DNA of 64,000 nucleotides, taken from Salinicola salarius (GTDB lineage Bacteria > Pseudomonadota > Gammaproteobacteria > Pseudomonadales > Halomonadaceae). This document shows positions 29,005-38,404 of this stretch, piece after piece (the stretch's first letter is position 1; each line of letters begins with the position of its first letter). The stretch covers positions 7,250 through 71,249 of the forward strand of contig NZ_PZJT01000006.1 in assembly GCF_003206135.1 (NCBI RefSeq), in the 5' to 3' direction. The position numbers and the translations under genes are program-made. The notes beneath the pieces were generated by a model. The model saw nothing but the letters and a program-made list of their open reading frames with translations. It was not told the origin of the DNA and did not search any database.

Positions 29005-29021
29005 GTTGGTAAGTTTACGAC
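29005..29021. promoter_or_regulatory. Operator-like site upstream of the kinase-transporter pair
   Basis: GTTGGTAAGTTTACGAC closely resembles the palindrome before ppc (shared GTAARTTTACGAC, followed in both cases by TA). It lies about 90 bp before the kinase start and overlaps a TATAGT box at 29022-29027, a sensible place for a repressor. Confidence 0.4.
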
Positions 29022-29108
29022 TATAGTCTTGTCGCAGAAAAACCACTCTCGTCATCAAAATGAGCATGCTACGCTTGTTTTGACTTCCCGCTTTTCTGCG
29101 ATTCCCCC

Positions 29109-29795
29109 ATGCCAATCACGATAATGGAAACGCGGGCGCTATCGATCGATATCGACCCGCTGATTCTCGATGCCGCCCGTAGCTTAATCGATTCATCAAA
29201 GCGTCGAATCCTCGGCCTGGTCGGCGCCCCGGGTTCCGGCAAGAGCACGCTGTCGGAGGCACTGCTCGCTGCGCTGGGGGATCAGGCGCAAGTCGTGCCG
29301 ATGGATGGCTTCCATCTTTCCAATCGCCAACTGGACGCATTGGGGCGTGCCCAGAGGAAGGGTGCGCCGGACACCTTCGATGCGTTCGGCTACCGCGATC
29401 TGCTGCATCGTCTTCGCGCTAGCTATCGCAATCGCGAAACCGTGTATGCCCCCGGCTTCTATCGGGAAATCGAGGAACCCATCGCCGCCAGTATCGCGGT
29501 CACGCCGGGATCGCCTCTGATCATTACCGAAGGCAACTATCTGCTGCTCGAGGAGGAACCCTGGCCTCGAGTGCGTGCCATGCTGGACGAAGTTTGGTTT
29601 CTCGACGTCGATCGGGAGCTGCGGGAAGAGCGCCTGGTGGCTCGGCATATGCAGTTCGGCCGTACCGAACGGCAGGCACGGGAGTGGGTGCGAACGACCG
29701 ATGCCCTCAACGCCGAACGCATCGAGGCCATGGCTGCCAGCGCGGATCGCCAGTTGTGGTGGAACGGTTCCAGCATACGGTTCAAATCGGTGTGA
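29109..29795 (+). CDS. P-loop kinase, nucleoside/sugar kinase-like (uridine kinase/pantothenate kinase superfamily)
   Basis: Protein of 228 residues with Walker A GAPGSGKST (39-47) and the PMDGFHLSN motif typical of the uridine kinase/phosphoribulokinase/pantothenate kinase superfamily. ITEGNYLLLEE and the LID region RLVARHMQFGRTERQAREW (arginine rich) complete the fold. Members next to sugar transporters are often annotated as fructose-transport-system kinases or simply nucleoside/nucleotide kinases. The downstream sugar porter gene favours a sugar or sugar-nucleoside substrate; this is inference. Start at 29109 or the in-frame ATG at 29124; neither has a clear ribosome site. Confidence 0.75.
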   Translation: MPITIMETRALSIDIDPLILDAARSLIDSSKRRILGLVGAPGSGKSTLSEALLAALGDQAQVVPMDGFHLSNRQLDALGRAQRKGAPDTFDAFGYRDLLHRLRASYRNRETVYAPGFYREIEEPIAASIAVTPGSPLIITEGNYLLLEEEPWPRVRAMLDEVWFLDVDRELREERLVARHMQFGRTERQAREWVRTTDALNAERIEAMAASADRQLWWNGSSIRFKSV

Positions 29796-29876
29796 TCGCC
29801 CGCCGGGCGAAGCCAACGCGTCATCCGGCTTGCTCGGTGTTTATGGAAAAACATAAGGAAAGAGGCAAGGAGAGAC

Positions 29877-31304
29877 ATGAACGCAAATGCTTCCACCAGT
29901 CGCGGCCCGCAGCGCAAGGGGCTGGTCGTCATGGTATCTGTCGTGGCCGCGCTGGGCGGCCTGCTGTTCGGTTACGATACCGGCATCATCGGTGTGGCTC
30001 TGCTGGGACTGTCGAAGCAGTTTGCACTCGACGATACCCTCAAGCAGCTCGTCACCGGCGCTATCATCCTGGGCGCCATCTTCGGCTGCGTGGGTACCGG
30101 GCGGCTGTCCGATCGTCTCGGCCGCCGCTGGACGATCGTGCTGGTCGGCGCGGTGTTCATCCTCGGCTCGATCCTGTCGGCGGCCTCGACCAGCGTCGGC
30201 ATGCTGATCGCGGCGCGATTCATTCTCGGGCTCTCCGCCGGTAGCGCCACGCAGATCATTCCGGTCTACATCGCCGAAGTCACGCCGCCGGAGCACCGCG
30301 GGAAGCTGGTGGTGATGTTCCAGTTCATGGTGGTATTCGGCATTCTCGTCGCCTATCTCGTGGGCTATGGCCTGGGCGAGCAGTGGCGCTGGATGTTCGG
30401 TCTCGGCATCATCCCGGCGGTGATTCTGATGCTGGGCATGCTGGTTCTGCCGGAGAGTCCGCGCTGGCTGGTAGGCAAGGGGCGTGAACCGGAAGCGCTG
30501 GCCATTCTCGAACGCGTGCGCGCCAGTCGGGAAGGGGCTCAATCCGAAATGGACGAGATCAAGGAGGTCTCGGCGCGCCCCGAAGGTTCCTGGCGCGATC
30601 TGTTCCAGCCCTGGATCCGCCCCGCGCTGGTGGCCGGCGTGGGGATCGCCATGTTTTCGCAGATCACCGGCAACAACGCGCTGATCTACTACGCGCCGAC
30701 CATCCTGAGCCAGGCCGGCTTCGGTGACAGTGCCTCGGTGCTGGCGGCCATCGGTGGCGCGGTGCTGATCAATCTGGCGACGATCCTGGGCATCTTTCTG
30801 GTTGACCGCATTGGCCGCAAGCGGTTCCTGCTGTGGATGGTGCCGGGTTCGGCGGTGGCGCTGTTCCTTATGGGACTACTGTTTATCGGTGGCGCACCCG
30901 AGGACGCTTTCAGTCAGTATGCGCTGGTGGCGTGCCTGGCGATCTACATGGCGCTCAACTGCAGTTTCGGTGTCTGCCTGTGGCTGATCAACGCGGAGGT
31001 CTATCCGCTGTTCGTGCGGGGAAAAGGCGCCAGCATGGGCGCGCTGAGCCACTGGGTATTCAACTTGCTGGTCACGTTGACCACGCTGTCGCTGATCAGC
31101 GCGCTGGGCACTTCCGGCACGTTCTGGCTCTATGCCGTGATCACTGCGATCGCCCTGGTTTTCATCATCCGCTACGTACCCGAGACGATGGGGCGCTCGC
31201 TCGAAGAGATCGAGAGCGATCTCAAGAAGGGCATCTTTTTCCCGGCGGACAGGGCCAAGGTCGATTCAAATGAGACTTCTGGAGCGGCCAGCGCTGCAGA
31301 ATGA
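29877..31304 (+). CDS. MFS sugar:proton symporter (sugar porter family, XylE/AraE/GalP-like)
   Basis: Twelve-segment transporter of 475 residues. Sugar porter signatures are clear: GGLLFGYDTGIIGVAL in segment 1, GRLSDRLGRRW between segments 2 and 3, PVYIAEVTPPEHRGKLV, VLPESPRWLVGKG before the central loop, QITGNNALIYYAPTI in segment 7, and RYVPETMGRSLEEIE at the end. Ribosome site AGGAGAG precedes ATG 29877. It is 81 bp downstream of the P-loop kinase and probably co-transcribed: uptake then phosphorylation. The exact sugar cannot be read. Confidence 0.88.
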   Translation: MNANASTSRGPQRKGLVVMVSVVAALGGLLFGYDTGIIGVALLGLSKQFALDDTLKQLVTGAIILGAIFGCVGTGRLSDRLGRRWTIVLVGAVFILGSILSAASTSVGMLIAARFILGLSAGSATQIIPVYIAEVTPPEHRGKLVVMFQFMVVFGILVAYLVGYGLGEQWRWMFGLGIIPAVILMLGMLVLPESPRWLVGKGREPEALAILERVRASREGAQSEMDEIKEVSARPEGSWRDLFQPWIRPALVAGVGIAMFSQITGNNALIYYAPTILSQAGFGDSASVLAAIGGAVLINLATILGIFLVDRIGRKRFLLWMVPGSAVALFLMGLLFIGGAPEDAFSQYALVACLAIYMALNCSFGVCLWLINAEVYPLFVRGKGASMGALSHWVFNLLVTLTTLSLISALGTSGTFWLYAVITAIALVFIIRYVPETMGRSLEEIESDLKKGIFFPADRAKVDSNETSGAASAAE

Positions 31305-31330
31305 TCGCCTGACGCGCTCAACGATGAACG

Positions 31331-31359
31331 ATACGGCCGGTCATATTGACCGGCCGTAT
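31331..31359. terminator. Bidirectional terminator between convergent genes
   Basis: A perfect 13-bp stem (31331-31343 with 31347-31359, arm ATACGGCCGGTCA) with a 3-nt loop lies between the sugar porter (plus) and the PanE-like gene (minus). The plus-strand tail TCGTTTCCC is only moderately U-rich. Confidence 0.7.
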
Positions 31360-31383
31360 TCGTTTCCCGCCATCGGTTCGACG

Positions 31384-32343
31384 CTAGCGCGGCGTCGTTC
31401 GATAGAGCGCATCGATCGTGGCGACTTCGAGTCCATGGCGGCGCCCCGCCTCGATCAGCGGCCCCAGGATCGCATCACGCTCCGTGGGGCGTCCGGCGAG
31501 CACGTCCTGCAGCATCGAAGACCGATTGGCGGCAGTGGCTTCGATCACGGCGTCGATGAGCGCCTGCCAGCCCGCGTCGGGTGGTAAGACGCCTTCGGCC
31601 TGCATGATTTGGGCGATCTCCGCTACCAGCGCGACGATTCGAGGCCGGAATCGGGGCGCTGCCAGTTCGCCGTTGCGAACACGATGACTGGCGGTCAGCG
31701 GATTGATCACGGCGTTGATCGCGAGCTTCTGCCAGAGTCGCTGGCGGATATCGCGGCATGGCGCGGCCGTGATGCCGGCTCGGGTCAGGCGCTCGGCAAC
31801 GCTGGCCGCCAGGGCGCGGTGGCGGGCGGCGAGATCGCCGATCCAGGTCTGCCCGGTAGCGGCATGAACCACATCGGGTAGAAGGCTATCCGGGTCGGGT
31901 CCGGGACGATAGGCGGCTTCGGTGGTCGAGGCGCAGAGTACCGGTCCGGCCCAGCGTTCGGTGATGTCCGGCTGACTGCGAAAGCCGTTCTGCAACAGCA
32001 GCAGTGGCGTGGCCGGCGCGAGACGGGGCGCCAGCGCGTCCAGGGCCGCCTGTGCGTCGTGCGATTTAGTCGCCAGTATCGCCAGCGCGGGCGCTTCGTT
32101 GCCGGCGGGCCGATCCGCCCAATCATTCAACTGCCCGCGTGGCAACGCTATCTGCCGATCCCGGCCTTCCAGCGTGCGCAGCCGGATGGCCGGCGGAGCC
32201 GGGCGTCTACCGAGCAGGATCACGGGATGCGTCGGCGCGAGGGCGGCGGCAAACAGCTGGCCGAGCGCGCCGGCGCCGACGATCAGCCACGGGTCGCCGT
32301 CGGCTAACGTCGCGGGTCGGGCGTGTTCGGGTCGAGTCGTCAT
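31384..32343 (-). CDS. 2-dehydropantoate 2-reductase-like protein (ApbA/PanE family)
   Basis: NADPH-dependent reductase of 319 residues. The Rossmann motif GAGALGQLFAAAL is near residue 21. The C-terminal domain has the family lysine in RLWQKLAINAVINPLTA and the substrate-binding run RSSMLQDVLAGRPTERDAILG. The true PanE makes pantoate for coenzyme A; paralogues in this family can act on other 2-oxoacids, so the function is family-level only. ATG 32343 overlaps the topB stop (ATGA), so the two are translationally coupled on the minus strand. Confidence 0.85.
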   Translation of the reverse strand: MTTRPEHARPATLADGDPWLIVGAGALGQLFAAALAPTHPVILLGRRPAPPAIRLRTLEGRDRQIALPRGQLNDWADRPAGNEAPALAILATKSHDAQAALDALAPRLAPATPLLLLQNGFRSQPDITERWAGPVLCASTTEAAYRPGPDPDSLLPDVVHAATGQTWIGDLAARHRALAASVAERLTRAGITAAPCRDIRQRLWQKLAINAVINPLTASHRVRNGELAAPRFRPRIVALVAEIAQIMQAEGVLPPDAGWQALIDAVIEATAANRSSMLQDVLAGRPTERDAILGPLIEAGRRHGLEVATIDALYRTTPR

Positions 32344-34355
32344 GAGCCGGGCTTCCTGGCACGGCGGGCGCGTGCCGGTTTGGCGGTGGTTTTCGACTGT
32401 TCGCTTTTCGATGACACTGCCTTCGATCGAGTTCCCGTCGATCGTCGCCGCGAGCGGCCGGCGCTGGTCTTGCGTCCGCCGCGCTTTGCTGCCGGGGCTT
32501 CCGGCGCGCTGCCCTGCGCCGCGAGCTTGAGCGCCTGATTGAGCCGGCTGGCGTCTGCCTGGCCCAACAGCGCGCGCAGGTCGCTGACCAGCGCTTCCAG
32601 AAAAGGCGTCGGCGCGTCCTGATTGTCGGCAATCGCCGAAAGCCGCTGCTCCCACAGCGCGGTACGTTCCGGCCGGGTCGCCGCAGGCGGGAGCGAGTCG
32701 ATCAGGGCATGGCCGGTGCGCGTGGCCTTGATGGCTTTTCTGTCGCGAACCAGATAGCCCCGCGTGAGCAGCGTCTCGATGATGCCGGCCCGGGTCGCTT
32801 CGGTGCCGAGACCGTCGGACTCGCGCAGCGTACGCTTGACCGCGGGGTCCTCGACGTAGCGGGCGATGTTCATCATCGCCTTGATCAGGCTGGCGTCGGT
32901 GAACGGCTCCGGTGGCCGGGTTTCGCGATCCTCGCTGCTCGCATCGGTCGCCGTGGCCGGCTCGCCACGCGTCAGCGGAGGCAGCGCGGGAACGTCGTCG
33001 CGAGTGGTGAACAGCGGCTTCCAGCCCGGTTCGAGGATCTCCCGCCCCTGGGCCTTGAAGCGCTCGTCGAGGAGCTCGAAGATCGCCTGGGTCTCGTAGG
33101 TCTCGAGCGCCGGATAGAACTGGGCGAGGACGTTGCGCGCGATCAACCGGAACAGGTTGGCCTCGTCGCGGTTCAGCCTGTCCATGTCCGCCGGCCGGCC
33201 CGTTGGCGCCAGCGCGTGGTGAGCGCCAACCCTGGCGTCGTCCCAGGCCTTGGAGCGCAGGCCGAAATCTGCCTGCTCGACCCATCCCTGCAGTTGGTCG
33301 TCTAGCTGACAGGCGCTGGTCAGGGTCTTGGCCGCTTCCCGATGGTGCGCGGCGGGCAGGTAGCGGCAGTCCGAGCGGGGATAGGTGATCAGCTGGTGGC
33401 GCTCGTAGAGCGACTGGCAGACATCGAGCACTCGCTGCGCGGAAAGGCCGTGGCGTCGTGCAGCATCGACCTGCAGCGCGGACAGCGAGTAGGGCAGTGG
33501 CGCGGCCTGGCGCTTGCGCTTCTGGTCGAGTTCGGCGAGATGGCCGCGGGCGCCGACAAGCCGTTGCGCTAGCGCCTCGGCCGGACGCGGATCGAGCAGG
33601 CGGCCCTGCTCATCAAAACACGAGCCGTCCAGCGGACGGTGTTCGCCGGGCTGCCACCAGGCCCGCAACGAGCCGCTGGCGACCTGAAGGTCGACCCACA
33701 GAACGTAGAAGGGCTTGGGCTCGAACGCGGCGATATCGCGATCGCGCCGGACCACCAGCCCCAGCACCGGCGTCTGCACGCGACCCACCGACAGCAGCCC
33801 GTCGAAGCCGGCCTGACGACCGATCAAGGTCCAGGCGCGCGTCAGGTTGATGCCATACAGCCAGTCAGCGCGGGAACGGGCCTCGGCGGCAGCATGGAGC
33901 GGCTGGTAGCGGCGGTTGTCCTCGAGGCTGGCGAGCGCCTTGACTACGGCGGGCCGATTGAGATCCTGAACCAGCAGCCGCTGGGTCTGCCGGCGCCAGC
34001 CCAGATGATCCAGCACTTCCTGCACCAGCAACTGGCCCTCGCGATCCGGGTCGCCGGCGTGCACGACGCTGTCGGCGCTCTTGATCAGCTTGCGCAGCAC
34101 GGCCAGCTGCGATCTTGCCTGGCTTCTCGGAACCAGTTGCCAGCGCTGGGGAATGATCGGCAGGTCATCGAGCCTCCACTGCTTGTATCTCGGGTCGTAG
34201 CGCTCGGGCGGCGCCTGTTCCAGCAGATGGCCGAGACACCAGCTCACGACGGTATCGCCGGCCTCGAGATAGCCATCGCGGCGCGTCGCCTTGACCGGCA
34301 GGGCATCGGCGATGGCGCGGGCGAGACTCGGCTTTTCGGCGACGATCAAACGCAT
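32340..34355 (-). CDS. topB: DNA topoisomerase III
   Basis: Type IA topoisomerase of 671 residues (E. coli TopB 653) that decatenates single-stranded regions. TOPRIM motif GDPDREGQ at 101-108; active-site Tyr325 in ERHQLITYPRSDCRYLP. QKRKRQAAPLPYSLSALQVDA and GLGTEATRAGIIETLLTRGYL are typical. The C-terminal ~50 residues are a basic low-complexity tail rich in Lys, Arg and Ser. ATG 34355 begins MRLIVAEKPSLARAI, the family start; the longer frame upstream is not family-like. No zinc-finger C-terminus. Confidence 0.93.
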   Translation of the reverse strand: MRLIVAEKPSLARAIADALPVKATRRDGYLEAGDTVVSWCLGHLLEQAPPERYDPRYKQWRLDDLPIIPQRWQLVPRSQARSQLAVLRKLIKSADSVVHAGDPDREGQLLVQEVLDHLGWRRQTQRLLVQDLNRPAVVKALASLEDNRRYQPLHAAAEARSRADWLYGINLTRAWTLIGRQAGFDGLLSVGRVQTPVLGLVVRRDRDIAAFEPKPFYVLWVDLQVASGSLRAWWQPGEHRPLDGSCFDEQGRLLDPRPAEALAQRLVGARGHLAELDQKRKRQAAPLPYSLSALQVDAARRHGLSAQRVLDVCQSLYERHQLITYPRSDCRYLPAAHHREAAKTLTSACQLDDQLQGWVEQADFGLRSKAWDDARVGAHHALAPTGRPADMDRLNRDEANLFRLIARNVLAQFYPALETYETQAIFELLDERFKAQGREILEPGWKPLFTTRDDVPALPPLTRGEPATATDASSEDRETRPPEPFTDASLIKAMMNIARYVEDPAVKRTLRESDGLGTEATRAGIIETLLTRGYLVRDRKAIKATRTGHALIDSLPPAATRPERTALWEQRLSAIADNQDAPTPFLEALVSDLRALLGQADASRLNQALKLAAQGSAPEAPAAKRGGRKTSAGRSRRRSTGTRSKAVSSKSEQSKTTAKPARARRARKPGS

Positions 34356-34398
34356 GGCGCGGGCTCCGGCAGGTGGCGGTGGTCGATCCGTTCGGCAG

Positions 34399-36312
34399 TC
34401 ATTTTTCGAGATGGCGACGAGCGCGAACCAGTGCCCGATACCACTGGCGATGCGGCGTACCCACGGCGGGCGGCGCCATGCTGAGGTAACTGACGTTGGG
34501 GGTTTCGCCACGGTCGAGGTTGACGTTGGTCAGCATCTGCAGCGTGGCTTCCCGCGCGCCGTACTGACGCTGCAAAAACGCCATCGCTTCCGGTTCCAGC
34601 GCGACGCGGTAGTGCTTGACCAGGGCCAGGGCCAGCGACTCCGCCGTGCGCGACAGGTCGGTCTCGATCTCGCGGACCATGGCGGATCCCATCGCGGCTT
34701 TCGCCGCGATCGACAGGTTGGGCTCGAGCTGGCCGAAATCCGCGGCGTTGGTGCTGTTGATGGCGCGCTGGACGGCCGGGCGCGACAGATGCACGTGGGG
34801 CTCCAGCGCCAGGAATATCTCTACCGCGACGCGCTTGGCACTTTCGACCCCCACGCTGAGCTGGGTGTCCCGCTCGGCCTGGCGCAGCCGCTCGCGCAGC
34901 GTACCGATATTGGCTTTCTCGAGATGGCGGCCGAGATGCTTGCACACCACTGCCTTGGCCTCGTCGTTGAGGGCGATCTTGCTCTCGCGAATGCGCAGGC
35001 CGCGCCGTCCCGGCCCCAGGCGCAGGCGGGTGGTGTCGTCCGAGAGATCGGCGCTCACCGCCTCCCAGCGCTGGGCCATGCGCAGGCGATGGGCGTGGCT
35101 GCGCCCGACTTCGTTGTAGGCGCTGGAGACGCTCTTGTAGAGCTTGATCGCGTTGGTCAGCACCTCTGCCTGGTGGCGCAGGGTCTGGCGATCGTCGCTG
35201 CGCCCGGTGTGGATGGCATGGGCCAACGTCTGGATCTGCTCGCTCAATTCGTCGATGGCCGCGACGCTGTGGGCCAGCAGGGCATCGGCGCGCTGGCCGG
35301 AGACGTTCTCGGCAAGCGGGGTCACCGAATGCTCGATCAGATAGGTGTTCAGCGCCTTGAGGCGGGATAGCCCGGTCGCCTGGGCGATGCGGTGACGAGC
35401 ACGGGCTTCCTCGAGGCTGTCGAACGCCCGCGCCAGCTTCCAGCGTCCGCGATATTCGAACGACAGCACCGGAATCTCCCGGCCGCTGATCAGCTCGAAC
35501 GCCAGGATCACCATCTCCTCGACGTCCTGCAGCGTCATCAGCAGGTCGTTGTCGTGCTCGATGGCGGCCATGACACGTTCGATGAAGTGCTCGTCCCGCG
35601 GCACGCCGTAGCGTGGGTCCGGGGCGTGCCCCTCGAAGCGCTCGCGCAGCAGGGTGATCGCCACCGGCGCGAGTTCGTACAGTTCGGTGAGGCGGGGTTC
35701 GATGTCGTCGCGGTAGATCTCGACCAGATCGCTGACGCGCGCGTGCAGGCCCACCCGGCGGTAGACATCGATCTGGCCAATCACGCGAGCGCTCTCGTGA
35801 TCGTCCAGCAACTCGAGCGCCGCCAGTTCGACACCTTCCGGCGACAGATCCTGCTTGCGCAACAGCATGGCGGCCGCTTCACGGCGCCGGGCATCGCCCT
35901 CGAGGCTTTCGACGATGAGATTGCGCGTCGCCAGCAGCAGCTCCGGCAGCGTCTTGATGACGCGCTCGATGCGACTCGAGGTTCGTTCCAGCCGTCTCCC
36001 GCCCGTCAGGTGATGCAGAAGATTGGCGATGATCCCCGCCGCGCCGGTGATGACCGTGAACGAAATGAAGAAGATGTAGTTCTCGAGCGTCGGCGCCTTG
36101 CCGTATCCCAGCAGGTAACCGCCCCAGGCGCCCAGCAGGGTGACCGGCCCGGCGGTCCACAGGATCTGCAGCAGGCTGACGGTCCAGGGGACTTTCTCGA
36201 CCGCCGCGGTGATGCGCCGAATCTCGTCACGGCCTTCCCGTTCCAGCCTTACCTGTGGTGCATCGCTGGCGGCCGACTGCGAAGGGCGACGAAACGGAAT
36301 CGGCAAGAGCAC
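34399..36312 (-). CDS. Uncharacterised membrane protein, 637 residues
   Basis: I do not recognise this family. Two hydrophobic segments lie near the N-terminus (about residues 42-68, SLLQILWTAGPVTLLGAWGGYLLGYG, and 74-96, ENYIFFISFTVITGAAGIIANLLHH). The remaining 530 residues are charged, helical-looking and soluble, probably cytoplasmic, with several coiled-coil-like stretches. GTG 36312 is chosen because GAGGAG sits about 7 bp upstream; the longer ATG frame from 36405 reads through low-complexity sequence. It lies just upstream of topB on the same strand (43 bp), so co-transcription is possible. The C-terminal third (PHVHLSRPAVQRAINSTNAADFGQLEPN) is the most motif-like part. Confidence 0.75.
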   Translation of the reverse strand: MLLPIPFRRPSQSAASDAPQVRLEREGRDEIRRITAAVEKVPWTVSLLQILWTAGPVTLLGAWGGYLLGYGKAPTLENYIFFISFTVITGAAGIIANLLHHLTGGRRLERTSSRIERVIKTLPELLLATRNLIVESLEGDARRREAAAMLLRKQDLSPEGVELAALELLDDHESARVIGQIDVYRRVGLHARVSDLVEIYRDDIEPRLTELYELAPVAITLLRERFEGHAPDPRYGVPRDEHFIERVMAAIEHDNDLLMTLQDVEEMVILAFELISGREIPVLSFEYRGRWKLARAFDSLEEARARHRIAQATGLSRLKALNTYLIEHSVTPLAENVSGQRADALLAHSVAAIDELSEQIQTLAHAIHTGRSDDRQTLRHQAEVLTNAIKLYKSVSSAYNEVGRSHAHRLRMAQRWEAVSADLSDDTTRLRLGPGRRGLRIRESKIALNDEAKAVVCKHLGRHLEKANIGTLRERLRQAERDTQLSVGVESAKRVAVEIFLALEPHVHLSRPAVQRAINSTNAADFGQLEPNLSIAAKAAMGSAMVREIETDLSRTAESLALALVKHYRVALEPEAMAFLQRQYGAREATLQMLTNVNLDRGETPNVSYLSMAPPAVGTPHRQWYRALVRARRHLEK

Positions 36313-36536
36313 GGGCGCTCCTCTCTGGTGACGACGATGGATGGGTACGGTGGTCGGCTCGTCACGGCGACCGGCTGACAGCGACGACCGGGTTGGCACC
36401 GGCAACCGGGCTGACGGCGACGATGGCCCTGCCGACCCCGACAGGGCAAGCGGCGGCTAAATTATCACCCCATGCCGGCACTCGCCAGCGCTGTTGCCCG
36501 GCATGCTAGGATGGAGCGAGCAAATGGAGGAATGCC

Positions 36537-38357
36537 ATGCTGACAGCTTGGGTCGAACAGCTGCTGGGTTTTGCCAGCGGCGCCCTCGAGACGATTCGCG
36601 CCAATGAATATTACCCGACGATGATGGCATGGGCCCGAGCCGAGGGGGTCGAGCATTGCGGCGGCAGTCTCGACCTGGCTCAGGCGCTCGCTCCGCTCAT
36701 CTGGAACCAGACTCCGCTGGTTCGGCGCGACTTCGATACCGAGCCGTTGGCGGAGCCGCAGCGGGACGAACCCTGCTGGTGCGATTCGGGACGGCTCTAT
36801 CGCGACTGCTGTGCGCGGGTCGAGATGCCCAGCGTCATTCCCGGACACCTGATGTGGATGCTGTCGCTGCGCGAATGGCGTGGCGAGACGCTGAAGACCG
36901 CGCTGGACAGCCGCAAGGCGCCACCGCAGGCGCTGCTGGAAGCCGGCATCGTCTCGGCGGAGAGCGGCAACAACGGCCGCGCCCAGCAGATTCTGGAGTC
37001 GCTGTTTGCCGGCGATCGCGACTGGGCGGCGCTGGAAGAGCAGATCGAGCCGGCCTTCGAAATCCTGGTCGATCTCTATCAGGAGCGCGGTTTTCATCGC
37101 AAGCGGGCGGCATTGGTCGAGAGAGTGATGGCCGAGGGGCCGGGGTTCCTGCGGGGTGCCGCCCTCGAGCGGTTGTGCCTGATGCATCTGGACAGCGGCG
37201 ATCTGGCCAGCGCGCGGGACGCCTTCCAGAGCGCCCAGCGAACCCTGCCGGATTCGCCGTCGCTGGCGTATATCGAGGCGATGGTGCTGCTCCACGAGGG
37301 CAATGTCGGCAAGGCGCGTCAGCGTGCGGCCTTCTGGTGGCGACGGCTATCGCGCCAGCATCATCTGGACCCGGATCAGCTCGAATTCATCGCCGAGCTG
37401 GCCGACGACCCTCAGGCGGCGCTGGCGGAGCAGGTCATCCACTCGGAGGAGGCGTTGGCCGGCCCGTTGACGGCGCTGCAGGCGCTGCTGCATACCCAGC
37501 AGCGTCCGCCCCGTCTCGAACTGGCCCACTCCGAGGAAGGCGCGCTGCTGTATGAACCCAGCTCTCGCGAGGCATCGCTCTATAGTGGCTGGGCCGATGC
37601 CTGCGAGGTCGAGATCGACGAAGATGCCGCGCTCGGGTTTCTGGGCGACCCGTGGGTAACGGCGCCGCAGTGGCTGCAGGCACTGTGCGCCAACCCGGAA
37701 TGGCTGGACGCGCCGCGCGTGATGCAGGCGCTGACCCTGGCGCTGGCGAGTCGCTTCGGCAGCCTGCCCTGGATGGTCGATACCTTCTTCACGCCGCTGG
37801 CGGAGCGCTACGGCTTCTGGCTCAACCAGCTCGAGGACGCCGGTGGCAGCTTTTCCTGGCACGATGCAGACAACGCGACGCTGCTGCGAACCGGCCTGGC
37901 GCTGGTCATCGGCATGGAGCGTGGCGCGGGGCAGGAGGCGCGGAAGCTGGCGCAGCGGCTGCTGGCGCTGGACGAGGAGGACAGCCTGGGCCTGCGCGAG
38001 CTGGTGATCGACCAGTTGCTGCGTGAGGGCAACGACGAACAGGCGCTGGCGGTCAGCGAACAGGGGCCGGAAGGAACCGAGATGCTGGGCGTGCAGATGG
38101 GCCGGGTACTGGCGCTCTATCGCCTGTCGCGTCGGGAGGACGCGCTCGCCGTGCTGCGGGAGGTCTATTCGGCCAACCCCTACATATTGCCGATTCTCTG
38201 TGAAGACCGCCCGCGGCCGGCACGACTCGGCGACGACATGCCGGAGCCGGGCACGCGCGCGGAGGCGTGGCAGTATCGTCAGCTGATGCGCGACCAGTGG
38301 CTCGCTTCGGAGGGCGCCCTGGACTGGCTCGCCCGGCAGCGTCGGGCGCTCTCCTGA
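36537..38357 (+). CDS. SEC-C motif and tetratricopeptide-like protein
   Basis: Protein of 606 residues. A SEC-C-type zinc motif is at 80-92, with cysteines C80, C82, C91 and C92 (PCWCDSGRLYRDCC; the usual form is CxCGSGKxYKxCC). From about residue 120 to 300 helical repeats resemble TPRs (ALLEAGIVSAESGNNGRAQQILESL, LCLMHLDSGDLASARDAFQSA). A second helical region spans 440-560. No catalytic motif is seen. Function unknown; SEC-C modules bind zinc and often contact ribosomes or SecB-like partners. ATG 36537 follows GGAGG closely. Confidence 0.75.
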   Translation: MLTAWVEQLLGFASGALETIRANEYYPTMMAWARAEGVEHCGGSLDLAQALAPLIWNQTPLVRRDFDTEPLAEPQRDEPCWCDSGRLYRDCCARVEMPSVIPGHLMWMLSLREWRGETLKTALDSRKAPPQALLEAGIVSAESGNNGRAQQILESLFAGDRDWAALEEQIEPAFEILVDLYQERGFHRKRAALVERVMAEGPGFLRGAALERLCLMHLDSGDLASARDAFQSAQRTLPDSPSLAYIEAMVLLHEGNVGKARQRAAFWWRRLSRQHHLDPDQLEFIAELADDPQAALAEQVIHSEEALAGPLTALQALLHTQQRPPRLELAHSEEGALLYEPSSREASLYSGWADACEVEIDEDAALGFLGDPWVTAPQWLQALCANPEWLDAPRVMQALTLALASRFGSLPWMVDTFFTPLAERYGFWLNQLEDAGGSFSWHDADNATLLRTGLALVIGMERGAGQEARKLAQRLLALDEEDSLGLRELVIDQLLREGNDEQALAVSEQGPEGTEMLGVQMGRVLALYRLSRREDALAVLREVYSANPYILPILCEDRPRPARLGDDMPEPGTRAEAWQYRQLMRDQWLASEGALDWLARQRRALS

Positions 38358-38404
38358 GGTTCGCTGGCAACGGCCTCTTCATTTCTCATTCCTGTCCGTA
38401 CCCG

